Notes: generated by a model not told the origin, from the letters alone. A DNA stretch of 64,000 nucleotides from Bacteroidota bacterium (GCA_030147525.1 JASBVF010000058.1:182957-246956); one strand, 5' to 3'; positions 33,898 to 43,700 are shown, numbered from the stretch's first letter. Numbers and translations: made by a program.

Positions 33898-35853
33898 AAA
33901 ACGGTAACGGAAATATTGGAAACGGCCAAAATAGAGGAGGTCGTTCAGGATTTTGTGAACCTCAAGCGACGTGGGGTCAACATGATCGGGCTCTGTCCTT
34001 TTCATCATGAAAAGACGCCCTCCTTCACGGTTTCTCCAACCAAAAACCTGTTCAAATGCTTCGGATGCGGCAAGGGTGGAGACCCCGCCCGGTTCATCAT
34101 GGAGCACGAAAACCTGGCTTTTCCGGAGGCTCTGAAATACCTGGCCCGGAAATACCGCATCGAAATTAAGGAGATTGAGCTGACACCGGAGGCCGTAGCG
34201 CAACAACAGGCCGAAGAAAGCCTCTACATCGTCAACGAGTTTGCCCGCCAGTTTTACCAGGACCAGCTTTTCACAACGGACGTCGGTCGAAGCGTGGGGC
34301 TCAACTATTTCAAAGAAAGAGGCTTCAGGGAAGAAACCATCAAAAAATTCGGCTTAGGCTTTGCGCCCAAAGATGGCGCTGTTTTCACCGAGAAAGCCAC
34401 AAAGACAGGCTACAAACTCGACTATCTGAAAAAACTGGGGCTTACCTCCAGGTACGACAAGGATTTTTTCCGGAACCGGGTCATGTTCACCATCCACAAC
34501 CTGTCGGGCAAGCCGATTGCGTTTGCCGGACGGATCATGGAGAAGGATGTCAAGGCTCCCAAGTATATCAATTCGCCTGAAACAGAGATTTACACCAAAA
34601 GCAAAATCCTCTACGGCACTTATTTAGCCAAAAAGGCCATCCGGCAGCTGGATGAGTGCATTCTCGTGGAGGGTTACACAGATGTAATTTCTCTGCACCA
34701 GGCGGGTATCGAGAATGTGGTTGCTTCGTCCGGAACTTCGCTGACGGAAGGGCAGATTTCCCTCATCAAACGTTTCACTCCCAACATTAAAATTCTTTAC
34801 GATGGCGACCCCGCCGGGGTGAAAGCTGCGCTGCGAGGCCTCGACATGGTACTGGAGAAGGACATGAACGTGAAGGTGGTGCTCATTCCGGACAAGGAAG
34901 ACCCCGATAGCTACCTGCAAAAAGTGGGCGCTACCGCATTCCAGGAGTTTATCGATCAAAAAGCACAGGATTTTATTCTTTTCAAAACCAACCTACTCCT
35001 CTCCGAGGTGAAGGGCGATCCTGTGAAAAAAGCCGGGCTGGTGCGGGATATCGTGGATAGCATCGCCAGGGTTCCCGATCCGTTCAAGCGTTCATTTTAC
35101 GTCAAGGAATGTGCACGGGTGATGGAACTGGAGGAGGAGGTACTGGTGACGGAAACGAACAAGGCCGTTAAGCAGATCTTACAGAAGCGCCAGTTTGACC
35201 GGCAAAAACAGGAGGGCACCCAAATCAACATCGTTCCCGAGGATGGAGAAGGCAGCGCTACTCCGGATGTGGAAGTATTGCCGCCTCAACCGGGCCGGCA
35301 ACGTACGACCGGCCACGAATTTCAGGAGCGTGATATCGCCCGTATTCTCGTCGCTGCCGGCGGCGAGATGTATGACGAAAAGGAAGGCATCAGCGTCGCT
35401 GAATACATCCTGAGTAACATTGAGGAGGTACTGGAAGACTTTGACAATGCCATGTATCAGCGGATTGCGAGGGAATGCCTTCAGCTTTTAACCAACAACG
35501 AAAAGATTTCACCACAATATTTCATTTCACACAAAGAACAGGAAATCAGCTCATTAGCTGTGGATCTGCTCTATTCCCCCTACGAATACAGCCCCGGCTG
35601 GGAGGAACGAGACCTTTACCTCAGCTCTCAGAAAATGCCGGATGAAAATTTCACGAAAGACAGCGTAAGCTCCCTGATGAATTTCAAGCTGCGCAAGATC
35701 ATCCGCCTGTGCGAAAAAAATCAACAGCGCCTGAAAGAAGTGCAAGCCACCGACGACGGCACACAACTCATGCGTTTACTGAAAGTTCAGGCAAGGCTGA
35801 ATGAGATTAGAAATGACCTGGCGAAACAGCTCGGAACTGTTGTTTTAAAATAA
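33886..35853 (+). CDS. dnaG: DNA primase
   Basis: 655 residues. The N-terminal zinc ribbon has C37, H40, C58, C61 (LCPFHHEKTPSF, FKCFGCGKGG). The RNA-polymerase/TOPRIM core shows VEGYTDVISLHQ and YDGDPAGVKAA, followed by a DnaB-binding helical C-terminus. It makes RNA primers for replication. The start is TTG at 33886, giving MIPQKTV, which aligns with normal DnaG starts; no ATG fits upstream. SdiA-like lipoprotein gene follows after 8 nt, so they are likely co-transcribed. Confidence 0.94.
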   Translation: MIPQKTVTEILETAKIEEVVQDFVNLKRRGVNMIGLCPFHHEKTPSFTVSPTKNLFKCFGCGKGGDPARFIMEHENLAFPEALKYLARKYRIEIKEIELTPEAVAQQQAEESLYIVNEFARQFYQDQLFTTDVGRSVGLNYFKERGFREETIKKFGLGFAPKDGAVFTEKATKTGYKLDYLKKLGLTSRYDKDFFRNRVMFTIHNLSGKPIAFAGRIMEKDVKAPKYINSPETEIYTKSKILYGTYLAKKAIRQLDECILVEGYTDVISLHQAGIENVVASSGTSLTEGQISLIKRFTPNIKILYDGDPAGVKAALRGLDMVLEKDMNVKVVLIPDKEDPDSYLQKVGATAFQEFIDQKAQDFILFKTNLLLSEVKGDPVKKAGLVRDIVDSIARVPDPFKRSFYVKECARVMELEEEVLVTETNKAVKQILQKRQFDRQKQEGTQINIVPEDGEGSATPDVEVLPPQPGRQRTTGHEFQERDIARILVAAGGEMYDEKEGISVAEYILSNIEEVLEDFDNAMYQRIARECLQLLTNNEKISPQYFISHKEQEISSLAVDLLYSPYEYSPGWEERDLYLSSQKMPDENFTKDSVSSLMNFKLRKIIRLCEKNQQRLKEVQATDDGTQLMRLLKVQARLNEIRNDLAKQLGTVVLK

Positions 35854-35861
35854 ATTTTTTG

Positions 35862-36827
35862 ATGAAAAACTGGCTCATACTCTTACCCATGCTGCTGTTG
35901 CTGGCATGTGAAAACACACCCAAAAACACCGTCACCCAACCTGCCACACCGGAACCGGCAAAACCTGAAACCCTAACTGACCTGGAAAATAACCCGCCTG
36001 CCCCACCCTACGAGTTTGCTTTTAGACTGGATAAACCGGATGCCACGTTCACCATGCCCGGAAAACTTACCGAAATCTCCGGTCTCAGCCTTACCACCGA
36101 CGGGCAGTTCCTCCTGGCCAACAACGATGAGGAGGGTAAAATTTTTTACCTGAGCAAAGAAAACGGCAAGGTGGTGGATGAAATCAAATTCGAAAGCTCC
36201 GGCGACTACGAGGGCATCGAAATGGTGGGCGAAGAAATCTATGTCGTTAAAAGCAACGGGACGATTATCAGGGTTAAAAATTCCGATAAAAAAAAGGACC
36301 GGGCCAAATCCTACAAAACCAGCCTGAATTCCGACAATGACGTGGAAGGGCTGGCATTTGACCCCAACACAGGCTACCTGCTGCTCGCCTGCAAGGGAAA
36401 AGCGGGGAAGGGCGAGGAATTTAAACGGAAACGTGCCGTCTACGCTTTCGATCTAACAGGCAATAAACTACTGGAAAAACCGGTGTTCCTCATCGGCCGT
36501 GACGAAATTCAAAAATGGGCAGGCAAAGGCAGCGCCAGCCTCACCCAAAAACTGGCGGAATTCTTCGAGCCGAGCCTTGCCGATGATGCTTTCGCCCCTT
36601 CCGGCATAGCCATCCACCCAATGACCCGGGAAATTTACATACTCTCCTCCGTGGGTAAAATTCTGGTTGTGCTCAACGGGAACGGTGAAATCCTGCACAT
36701 CGAACCGCTCAACCCGAAGCTGCACCGGCAGCCGGAAGGCATTTGCTTTGACCGGGACGGAACGCTTTTTATCGCCAACGAAGGGAAAGACGGCTCCGGT
36801 AAAGTTTTCCGTTTCGCCGTCCACTGA
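35862..36827 (+). CDS. SdiA-regulated-domain lipoprotein
   Basis: 321 residues. Lipoprotein signal to Cys16 (LLLLACENT), a Pro/Thr linker, then a beta-propeller-like domain of the SdiA-regulated/phytase-like esterase kind (ISGLSLTTDGQFLLANNDEEG, DYEGIEMVGEEIYVV, NDVEGLAFDPNTGYLLLACKG, GICFDRDGTLFIANEG). These repeats of 'EG-a-D' are typical; substrate unknown. ATG at 35862 rather than the TTG one codon earlier. Confidence 0.85.
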   Translation: MKNWLILLPMLLLLACENTPKNTVTQPATPEPAKPETLTDLENNPPAPPYEFAFRLDKPDATFTMPGKLTEISGLSLTTDGQFLLANNDEEGKIFYLSKENGKVVDEIKFESSGDYEGIEMVGEEIYVVKSNGTIIRVKNSDKKKDRAKSYKTSLNSDNDVEGLAFDPNTGYLLLACKGKAGKGEEFKRKRAVYAFDLTGNKLLEKPVFLIGRDEIQKWAGKGSASLTQKLAEFFEPSLADDAFAPSGIAIHPMTREIYILSSVGKILVVLNGNGEILHIEPLNPKLHRQPEGICFDRDGTLFIANEGKDGSGKVFRFAVH

Positions 36828-36885
36828 ACCGGGTAAAAGCGCTGTCACGCAACTGGGCCGCTTGCCGACTGTCTCGTTTTGACTG

Positions 36886-36918
36886 TTTGAACAAAATGAA
36901 AGTCCATTTGTATTTTTG
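36886..36918 (+). promoter_or_regulatory. Bacteroidota promoter of the egtB run
   Basis: TTTG (36886-36889), a 21-nt spacer, TATTTTTG (36911-36918). It exactly matches the -33/-7 consensus 44 nt before the egtB ATG and behind the SdiA-like stop. A likely promoter for egtB, egtD and perhaps the four signalling genes behind. Confidence 0.65.
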
Positions 36919-36961
36919 AAGGTTCTTCGTTTTTCCATCCAAAATTTAACTACCTCTCAAC

Positions 36962-38221
36962 ATGATCACTACGAGTACTTCCGGCCTCCGGCAACGTTTT
37001 CTTCAAATACGCCAACAGACCGAATCACTCTGCCAGCCGCTGCAAACCGAAGATTTTGTCGTACAGCCCATCGTCGACGTCAGCCCGCCAAAGTGGCACC
37101 TGGGGCATACGACCTGGTTTTTTGAAAATTTCATTTTGGTGAAATATGCTGAAAACTACCAGCCCTTCAATCCGGATTACAACTATTTTTTCAACAGCTA
37201 CTACGAAAGTCAGGGCCCCCGTGTATTGCGCAGCAACCGGGGCAACATGACCCGCCCTTCTGTAGCAGATATTTTTCGCTATCGCCAACACGTCAACGAG
37301 CACCTTGAGAATCTTTTGGAAAAAAATGAACAACTGCTTGAAAACGAAGAGTTTGCACTCACCCTGGAAGTCGGCCTTCAGCACGAGCAGCAGCACCAGG
37401 AACTACTGGTCACCGATCTGAAATACATCCTCGGCAACAACCCACTCTTCCCGGTTTACCTGGAAAAACCGGCGCTAATGGCCGACCACGGCCGCCCTGC
37501 CGCCTGGCTGGAATTTGACAGCGGCCTGCATGAAATCGGTTACGGCGGCCAAGAATTTTGCTGGGACAATGAGCGAAGCACCCATCAGGTTTACCTCGAA
37601 GCTTTTGCCGTGCAGGACCGGCTGGTGACCAACGGCGAGTACCTCGAATTTATGAACGACGGCGGCTACGACCGCTTCGAATTCTGGCTTTCGGAAGGCT
37701 GGGAATGGACCAAAACACTGGAAGAAAAAGCCCCGCTTTACTGGTACAAAGTGGACGGAGAATGGTGGAACTACACCCTGCACGGGTTTGAAAAAGTGAA
37801 CCCGGTCCTGCCTGTCACGCACCTCAGTTATTTTGAAGCCGATGCATTTGCCAGTTGGAAGGGGTTGCGTTTGCCCACAGAATTCGAGTGGGAAATCGCC
37901 TGCAAACTCACCCACAGCAGCATTCCGGCAGATGCTAATTTTGTCGAAAACAGACATTTTCACCCCAACATCGCCAGCGGCACCCAGCTTTTTGGCGACG
38001 CCTGGGAATGGACGGCGAGCGCTTACCTTCCCTACCCTCGTTACCCTCGTTTCAAAGGCGCTCTCGGTGAATACAACGGTAAGTTTATGATCAACCAGAT
38101 GGTTCTCCGGGGTGGTTCGGCAGCCACTCCACGCTCGCACATCCGGGCGACTTACCGCAACTTTTTTCACACCGACAAGCGCTGGCAATTCACGGGCATT
38201 CGGCTGGCGAAGCATCTTTAA
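36962..38221 (+). CDS. egtB: Ergothioneine sulfoxide synthase EgtB
   Basis: 419 residues. N-terminal DinB_2-type helical domain with the iron ligands H49 (PKWHLGHTTW) and H141/H145 (LQHEQQHQEL); C-terminal FGE-sulfatase domain (about 185-418) with GLRLPTEFEWE, GDAWEWTASAY and RGGSAATPRSH. It joins trimethylhistidine (hercynine) to a thiol donor using oxygen and Fe(II). Whether gamma-glutamylcysteine or cysteine is the donor cannot be told; egtA and egtC are not nearby, which favours the cysteine-using type. egtD follows after 69 nt. Confidence 0.93.
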   Translation: MITTSTSGLRQRFLQIRQQTESLCQPLQTEDFVVQPIVDVSPPKWHLGHTTWFFENFILVKYAENYQPFNPDYNYFFNSYYESQGPRVLRSNRGNMTRPSVADIFRYRQHVNEHLENLLEKNEQLLENEEFALTLEVGLQHEQQHQELLVTDLKYILGNNPLFPVYLEKPALMADHGRPAAWLEFDSGLHEIGYGGQEFCWDNERSTHQVYLEAFAVQDRLVTNGEYLEFMNDGGYDRFEFWLSEGWEWTKTLEEKAPLYWYKVDGEWWNYTLHGFEKVNPVLPVTHLSYFEADAFASWKGLRLPTEFEWEIACKLTHSSIPADANFVENRHFHPNIASGTQLFGDAWEWTASAYLPYPRYPRFKGALGEYNGKFMINQMVLRGGSAATPRSHIRATYRNFFHTDKRWQFTGIRLAKHL

Positions 38222-38290
38222 ATTATTTGCCCCAGGCGAAGCCACTGCGGGATTTTACGGGTATCTTCATCTTTCTTTCAAACCAAAAAA

Positions 38291-39262
38291 ATGGATTCTA
38301 CCTTTTCGACTGAAAGCACAATCAACCAAACCTTCGCCGAAGACGTGCGGCAGGGCCTGACGAGCGACCCCAAATTCCTGCTGTCCCGCTATTTTTACGA
38401 TGCTGCGGGCGATAAGCTTTTTCAAAAAATCATGGAGCTGCCGGAGTATTACCTGACCGGGTGCGAGTTTGAAATCCTGCAAACGCACTGGTCATCCATT
38501 CTCCGGCAAATGGATGGCCTACCCTTCGACCTCGTGGAATTGGGCGCCGGCGACGGCCTGAAAACCCGGATACTCATCCGGCAATTCTTGGCTCAAAAAG
38601 CCGACTTTCACTACCTGCCTATCGATATTTCCGGCAGTGTACTCGCACACCTGCGGAATGTTTTGAACGAAAAATGGCCTGAGCTGCCCGTCACCCCGGT
38701 CGAAGGCGAGTATTTTTCGGCACTACATGAGATTGACCGGCTCTCTGACCGGCGCAAATTGGTACTGTTCCTTGGATCGAATATCGGGAACATGGACCAG
38801 GAGCGGGCCGCCGGTTTTTTGCAAAAACTCCGTGACAGGCTTCATCCTGACGACTTGCTGCTCGTTGGCTTTGACCTGAAAAAGGACCCGGAAGTCATCC
38901 TTGCTGCGTACAACGACAGCCAGGGCGTCACCAGGGATTTCAACCTGAACCTGCTGCGCCGCATCAACCGGGAACTGGGAGCAGACTTCGACCTCTCCGC
39001 TTTCCGGCACTGGCCGGTTTACAACCCGCTCAGCGGCGATACAAAAAGTTATCTCGTGAGTGAAAAAGAGCAAACCGTCCGCATCAAAGCCCTGGAACTT
39101 GAAGTGCCGTTTCGAAAATGGGAATCCATCGACATGGAACTTTCTAAAAAATACGACCGTCCTGAAATTGAATGGCTGGCAGAGCACGCCGGATTTGAGG
39201 TTGAAAATTGGTTTTTCGATGAAAAACAATATTTTGCGGATGTGCTTTTCCGGGCGATCTGA
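38291..39262 (+). CDS. egtD: Histidine N-alpha-methyltransferase EgtD
   Basis: 323 residues, the family size. SAM-binding motif VELGAGDGLKTR (about residue 78-89), FLGSNIGNM, the long insertion (LRRINRELGADFDLSAFRHWPVYN) and the C-terminal half that holds histidine. Trimethylates L-histidine to hercynine, the first step of ergothioneine synthesis; EgtB encoded directly upstream uses the product. Cytosolic. The UBP zinc-finger gene follows after 62 nt in the same orientation. Confidence 0.95.
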   Translation: MDSTFSTESTINQTFAEDVRQGLTSDPKFLLSRYFYDAAGDKLFQKIMELPEYYLTGCEFEILQTHWSSILRQMDGLPFDLVELGAGDGLKTRILIRQFLAQKADFHYLPIDISGSVLAHLRNVLNEKWPELPVTPVEGEYFSALHEIDRLSDRRKLVLFLGSNIGNMDQERAAGFLQKLRDRLHPDDLLLVGFDLKKDPEVILAAYNDSQGVTRDFNLNLLRRINRELGADFDLSAFRHWPVYNPLSGDTKSYLVSEKEQTVRIKALELEVPFRKWESIDMELSKKYDRPEIEWLAEHAGFEVENWFFDEKQYFADVLFRAI

Positions 39263-39324
39263 CCCTTGATTTTTTTGGTGAAACAAATCACCGGAATTTA
39301 ACCACCTATCAAACTTTTCAGGAA

Positions 39325-39600
39325 ATGAGTTTAAAAATGAAAACATGTAGGCACCTCACTGCCGCCACTGAAATTCTCCCACCCAAATCATACGCATGCG
39401 AAGAATGCGTAAAAACCGGCAGCTCGTGGGTACACCTCCGCACCTGCCAAACCTGCGGCGTCACGCTGTGCTGCGATTCTTCACCGAATAAACATGCCAC
39501 AAAACATTTTCACGAAACCGGCCACCCGGTTACTGCCTCCGCCGAGCCGGGCGAGCGCTGGCTTTGGTGCTATGCTGATGAATTGTATGCCAAATATTGA
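39325..39600 (+). CDS. Small UBP-type zinc-finger protein
   Basis: 91 residues that are almost entirely a ZnF-UBP domain: C8-x-H10, C25-x2-C28, C41-x2-C44, C49/C50, and H57/H61/H63/H67, ending LWCYADE. In eukaryotes this fold binds free ubiquitin C-termini; the bacterial stand-alone version has no known ligand. In this position it repeatedly accompanies a cNMP-histidine kinase and a receiver/TrxR-like fusion (recalled pattern, not checked). A ligand-sensing or redox/zinc-sensing adaptor role is inference. Confidence 0.88.
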   Translation: MSLKMKTCRHLTAATEILPPKSYACEECVKTGSSWVHLRTCQTCGVTLCCDSSPNKHATKHFHETGHPVTASAEPGERWLWCYADELYAKY

Positions 39601-39644
39601 GCAAACAACTGAAAACCATTGTCTTCAATCTTTAAACCTCCGCC

Positions 39645-41048
39645 ATGCATTCCATTGAAAAAACGCCTGTGCTGATTGAGCAAATTCGCTCCTTCGAGCC
39701 CTTCCAAAACCTCGGAGAAAGCGACCTGCAATGGCTCGTTGAGCGCTCTGATTACGTACTTTACAAGGAGGGCGAACAACTTTTTTACCCAAAAAAACCG
39801 GTAGATCACATGCAAATTATTGTGGATGGGGAGTTCGTCTCGAGGATCAAGCAAGGCAATGACTTCAACGAAGTGGGCACCTGGAGTACAGGATATATCA
39901 CCGGCCTGCTACCGTTTTCGAGAATGAAGGAAGCCATGGCCTACGGCACGGCGCTGCGGGATACTTATGTGCTTGAGTTGCACAAAAAGTATTTCACCGA
40001 AATGGTTGAAGTGAGTTATGAAATGACGCAAAATCTTGTTGCCCAGATGTCGAACCGCATCCGGGATTTTACGCACATCCGTTTGCAGAATGAAAAACTA
40101 ATATCGCTCGGCAAACTCTCTGCCGGGCTGGCGCATGAACTGAACAACCCTGCCTCTTCCATCGTGCGAAACGTGGAAGAACTCTACCGGCGGACGCATC
40201 AGACGCCGGAACGCTTCAAACGGGTGATGACCATGCGCATCACGCCGGAGCAAACCGACCGGGTGAACGCCATTTTGTTTTCAAAAATAGGCGCCAAACG
40301 TCCTGAACTCACGCTGATGCAGCGGGAATCCCTCAAGGACGACCTGCTCGACTGGCTGGAAGACCGGGACGTGGACAATGCAGAAGCAATTGCCGAAACC
40401 TTTGTGGAGTTCGGCATGACGGAAGACGACCTGGATGAAATCTTTGACATCGTGGACGGAAAACACCTCGACGGCATCATGCCCTGGCTGGAAAGCACAC
40501 TGAGCATGGAGCAACTCGTCGGAGAGATCAAGGAGGCCTCTGGGCGAATTGCGGATTTGATCAAATCCATCAAATCCTACTCGCACATGGATCGGGCCAA
40601 AGACGGCGAACTGATTGATATTCAGGACGGTATCATCAGCACACTCACAATTTTAAAACACCAGTTGAAAGACAAATCCATCGAGGTGAAGCAAGACTTT
40701 GATGAAAACCTGCCGAAAATACTTGCATTCCCCGGACAGCTGAACCAGGTCTGGACGAACCTGCTGGACAATGCCATCGACGCAATGGATTCAGATGGTG
40801 TCTTAATCATAAAAACCTACCACAAACGGGACCGGGTGTTTGTGGAAATTACCGACAACGGACCCGGCATACCGGACGATGTGAAGTCGAAGATTTTCGA
40901 TCCGTTTTTTACGACCAAGGGTGTCGGGAAAGGAACAGGCCTCGGGCTGGAAGTGGTACGCCGCATTGTTGACCATCACAAAGGAAGCATCACGGTGGAT
41001 TCCGTGCCGAGGAAAACTACTTTTACGATCTGTTTTCCGGTGGTTTGA
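39645..41048 (+). CDS. cNMP-domain histidine kinase, cytosolic
   Basis: 467 residues with no membrane segment. Residues about 15-135 form a cyclic-nucleotide-binding-like (CRP) domain. The H-box has H164 in [15 protein letters not shown], then a roughly 100-residue insertion, then the HATPase with [15 protein letters not shown] (N box), DNGPGIP and [14 protein letters not shown] (G boxes). Phosphate would pass to the receiver of the next gene. The input domain suggests nucleotide or redox sensing. 44 nt behind the zinc-finger gene. Confidence 0.9.
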   Translation: MHSIEKTPVLIEQIRSFEPFQNLGESDLQWLVERSDYVLYKEGEQLFYPKKPVDHMQIIVDGEFVSRIKQGNDFNEVGTWSTGYITGLLPFSRMKEAMAYGTALRDTYVLELHKKYFTEMVEVSYEMTQNLVAQMSNRIRDFTHIRLQNEKLISLGKLSAGLAHELNNPASSIVRNVEELYRRTHQTPERFKRVMTMRITPEQTDRVNAILFSKIGAKRPELTLMQRESLKDDLLDWLEDRDVDNAEAIAETFVEFGMTEDDLDEIFDIVDGKHLDGIMPWLESTLSMEQLVGEIKEASGRIADLIKSIKSYSHMDRAKDGELIDIQDGIISTLTILKHQLKDKSIEVKQDFDENLPKILAFPGQLNQVWTNLLDNAIDAMDSDGVLIIKTYHKRDRVFVEITDNGPGIPDDVKSKIFDPFFTTKGVGKGTGLGLEVVRRIVDHHKGSITVDSVPRKTTFTICFPVV

Positions 41049-41088
41049 ATTCGCAATACATTCAATTTAAACAACGAAAAAGCAAAAT

Positions 41089-42756
41089 ATGGCAGCTAAA
41101 AAACCCATCATTCTCTCCGTCGATGACGACCCGCAGGTATTGCGCTCACTGAAGGGCGACCTTCGCTCCGCTTTCAAAGAGGAGTACCGGATCATCAGCA
41201 CTACCTCTGCCAATGAGGCGCTGGCTTCACTCCCTGACCTGAAAAAGCAGGGGGAAACCATTGCGCTTTTCATCTCCGACCAGCGCATGCCGGAGATGCC
41301 GGGCGTTGATTTTCTGGAAAAAGCCAAACCGTTTTTTCCGGAAGCGAAGCGGGTGCTGCTCACGGCTTACTCAGATACAGACGCAGCCATCAAAGCGATC
41401 AACGATGTGCAGCTCGATTATTACCTGATGAAACCCTGGGACCCGCCGGCAGAGCGGCTCTACCCGGTCTTGAATGACCTGCTCGACGATTGGAACAGCA
41501 GTTTTGTACCGGAATTTCAGGGGATACGGGTGTTGGGTTACCAGTATTCGCCAAAATCGCATGCCATCAAGGATTTTCTGGCAGGCAACCTGTTTCCCTA
41601 CCTCTGGATGGATGCGGAAAACGACCCCAAAGCGAAAGAGATGCTGGAATTGCACGGACTGGATACTAAAAACCTGCCCGCCGTGCTGCTGGAAGACGGC
41701 ACCGTGCTGACCGACCCAACGCCACAGGAAGTGGCCGGAAAGCTGGGTCTTCGTACGACGGCTGCCTCTGAGTTGTACGACGTGGTCATTGTCGGGGCAG
41801 GGCCTGCCGGACTGGCAGCTGCAGTGTACGGCGGTTCCGAAGGCTTGAAAACTTTACTCATTGAAAAACGGGCGCCGGGCGGGCAGGCAGGTACGAGTTC
41901 AAGGATTGAAAACTACCTCGGGTTCCCGAAAGGGCTGAGCGGTGCCGATCTTTCGAGGCGGGCAATTTCGCAGGCTACCCGGTTTGGCATTGAATTTCTT
42001 TCGCCACAGTCGGTGACGAACATCGAGGTGGATGGAAACTATAAAAAACTAACGCTGGCCGACGGTAGCATCGTCAACACCAAAAGTGTGATCCTGGCCA
42101 CGGGCGTGGATTACCGGCGGTTGCCGGCAGATGGAGCCGACCAGTTCACCGGCGCCGGGGTTTATTACGGTGCCGCCATGACGGAAGCGCAGGCTTGCAA
42201 GGGTAAAAAAGTATTCGTGGTAGGCGGCGGCAACTCAGCCGGACAGGGGGCTGTCTACCTCTCACAATTCGCCGAAAAAGTCACCATTCTCATCCGCCGG
42301 GAAGATCTGACTTCAAGCATGTCGAGCTACCTGATCGATCAGATCAACGCCATCCCCAACATCAAAGTGGCCGGAAAACGGGAAGTGGTGAAAGCCACCG
42401 GCAGCGACCACCTGGAAGCTCTGCACATCAAAAACCTGGACACCGGCGAGGTCGTTACCGAATCTGCCGACGTACTGTTCATTTTCATCGGGGCAAGACC
42501 GGTGACGGAGTGGCTGCCCGACAACTTGTTGTTGGACAAAAAAGGCTTCCTTTACACCGGCCGGGATTTGCGCCAGCACACCGACTACAAAAAAATCTGG
42601 AAGCGGGAGCGGGAACCGTTCCTGCTGGAAACCTGTCAGCCCGGCATTTTCGCCGCCGGTGATGTGCGTTCCGGGGCGATGAACCGGGTCGCATCTGCAG
42701 TGGGAGAAGGCGCCATGGCAATTAAATTTACACACGAATATTTAGCTGAAATCTAA
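41089..42756 (+). CDS. Receiver / Trx-like / TrxR-like fusion protein
   Basis: 555 residues. Domain 1 (about 5-130): response-regulator receiver with phospho-acceptor D64 (FISDQRMP) and K115 (LMKPW). Domain 2 (about 143-222): thioredoxin/glutaredoxin-like, but its CxxC position reads SPKS (154-157). Domain 3 (about 228-555): FAD/NADP thioredoxin-reductase fold with GAGPAG (236-241) and GGGNSAGQ (379-386); the normal CxxC place reads YYGAAM (359-364). So both dithiol sites are gone: not a thioredoxin reductase but perhaps a flavin-based electron-transfer or sensing output controlled by phosphorylation. Confidence 0.9.
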   Translation: MAAKKPIILSVDDDPQVLRSLKGDLRSAFKEEYRIISTTSANEALASLPDLKKQGETIALFISDQRMPEMPGVDFLEKAKPFFPEAKRVLLTAYSDTDAAIKAINDVQLDYYLMKPWDPPAERLYPVLNDLLDDWNSSFVPEFQGIRVLGYQYSPKSHAIKDFLAGNLFPYLWMDAENDPKAKEMLELHGLDTKNLPAVLLEDGTVLTDPTPQEVAGKLGLRTTAASELYDVVIVGAGPAGLAAAVYGGSEGLKTLLIEKRAPGGQAGTSSRIENYLGFPKGLSGADLSRRAISQATRFGIEFLSPQSVTNIEVDGNYKKLTLADGSIVNTKSVILATGVDYRRLPADGADQFTGAGVYYGAAMTEAQACKGKKVFVVGGGNSAGQGAVYLSQFAEKVTILIRREDLTSSMSSYLIDQINAIPNIKVAGKREVVKATGSDHLEALHIKNLDTGEVVTESADVLFIFIGARPVTEWLPDNLLLDKKGFLYTGRDLRQHTDYKKIWKREREPFLLETCQPGIFAAGDVRSGAMNRVASAVGEGAMAIKFTHEYLAEI

Positions 42757-42770
42757 CCTGTTCTAAACTC

Positions 42771-43700
42771 ATGATTTTATACAAAACCAATCAAAACTGG
42801 TTCGGCGACCTGAGCCATCTGGCCAAGAGCTGGACCATGGTACGCATCATGCGCAGTGTGTTTGCCATCGGCGTTTACACTACCGTGGTTTGCATCGTAG
42901 TGGATTATTTCAACTGGCACAATGAAATCAGCATGAACACGGGCGTGTTCTCGCTGCTCGGTGTGATGCTGAGTATTTTGCTGGTTTTCAGGACCAACAC
43001 TGCTTACGACCGCTGGTGGGAGGCCCGCAAACAGTGGGGCGCCCTCGTGAATAATACCCGCAACCTTGCGATATACACGCAGACCATGTTTCCGAAAAAC
43101 GACCATGATCTCCGGCATTTTATGGCCGTCCGGATCGCTAACTTTTGCTACGCACTGGTGGAGCATTTGCGGGAAGGGACGAACCTGGACAAGCTGATTT
43201 TTTTATCAAAAAATGAACGGGCGGTCTACGAATCGAATGGCCACATCCCGAACCACATCGCTTTGGAGATTTTTGATAAAATCGCCGAGGCGCACCGGCG
43301 GGGGGAGTTGAACGAAGGCGACTACATCAACATCAAGGCGCAGCATCAGTCGCTGCTCGACATCCTGGGCGCCTGCGAGCGCATCAAGAAAACCCCGATC
43401 CCGTTTTCGTATGCCGTTTATCTTAAAATTTTCATTTCAGCTTACGGATTGCTGCTTCCCTTTGCCCTGGTGACGACTTTCCTCTACACGACGATCCCGC
43501 TTTCGATGTTGCTGTTTTTTGCGCTGCTGGGCGTAGAGTTGCTCGGAGAGGAAATCGAAGACCCGTTCGGCCTCGACTGCAATGACTTGCCGACAGGCGA
43601 TATCGCCCACACTATCAAAAAAAATGTTTTTGAAATCCTGGATCAGAAGCAGCCGGACCTCGAGAAGCGGGAGCGGGAGCTGTACGAGAAGGTATTTTAA
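42771..43700 (+). CDS. Bestrophin-family ion channel
   Basis: 309 residues matching prokaryotic bestrophins (RSVFAIGVYTTVV, VFRTNTAYDRWWEARKQWG, YLKIFISAYGLLLPFALV, LGEEIEDPFG). Typically four transmembrane helices per subunit and a pentameric pore. Bacterial members studied conduct sodium or other ions. It starts 14 nt behind the fusion gene, so it belongs to the same transcript. It may be the membrane output of the signalling cassette, which is inference. Confidence 0.92.
   Translation: MILYKTNQNWFGDLSHLAKSWTMVRIMRSVFAIGVYTTVVCIVVDYFNWHNEISMNTGVFSLLGVMLSILLVFRTNTAYDRWWEARKQWGALVNNTRNLAIYTQTMFPKNDHDLRHFMAVRIANFCYALVEHLREGTNLDKLIFLSKNERAVYESNGHIPNHIALEIFDKIAEAHRRGELNEGDYINIKAQHQSLLDILGACERIKKTPIPFSYAVYLKIFISAYGLLLPFALVTTFLYTTIPLSMLLFFALLGVELLGEEIEDPFGLDCNDLPTGDIAHTIKKNVFEILDQKQPDLEKRERELYEKVF

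Noticed and set aside
39645..41048. Annotating the kinase as membrane-bound hybrid kinase
   Set aside because: No hydrophobic segment and no receiver in the same chain; the receiver is in the next gene.
41089..42756. Calling it thioredoxin reductase (trxB)
   Set aside because: No CxxC at the active-site position.
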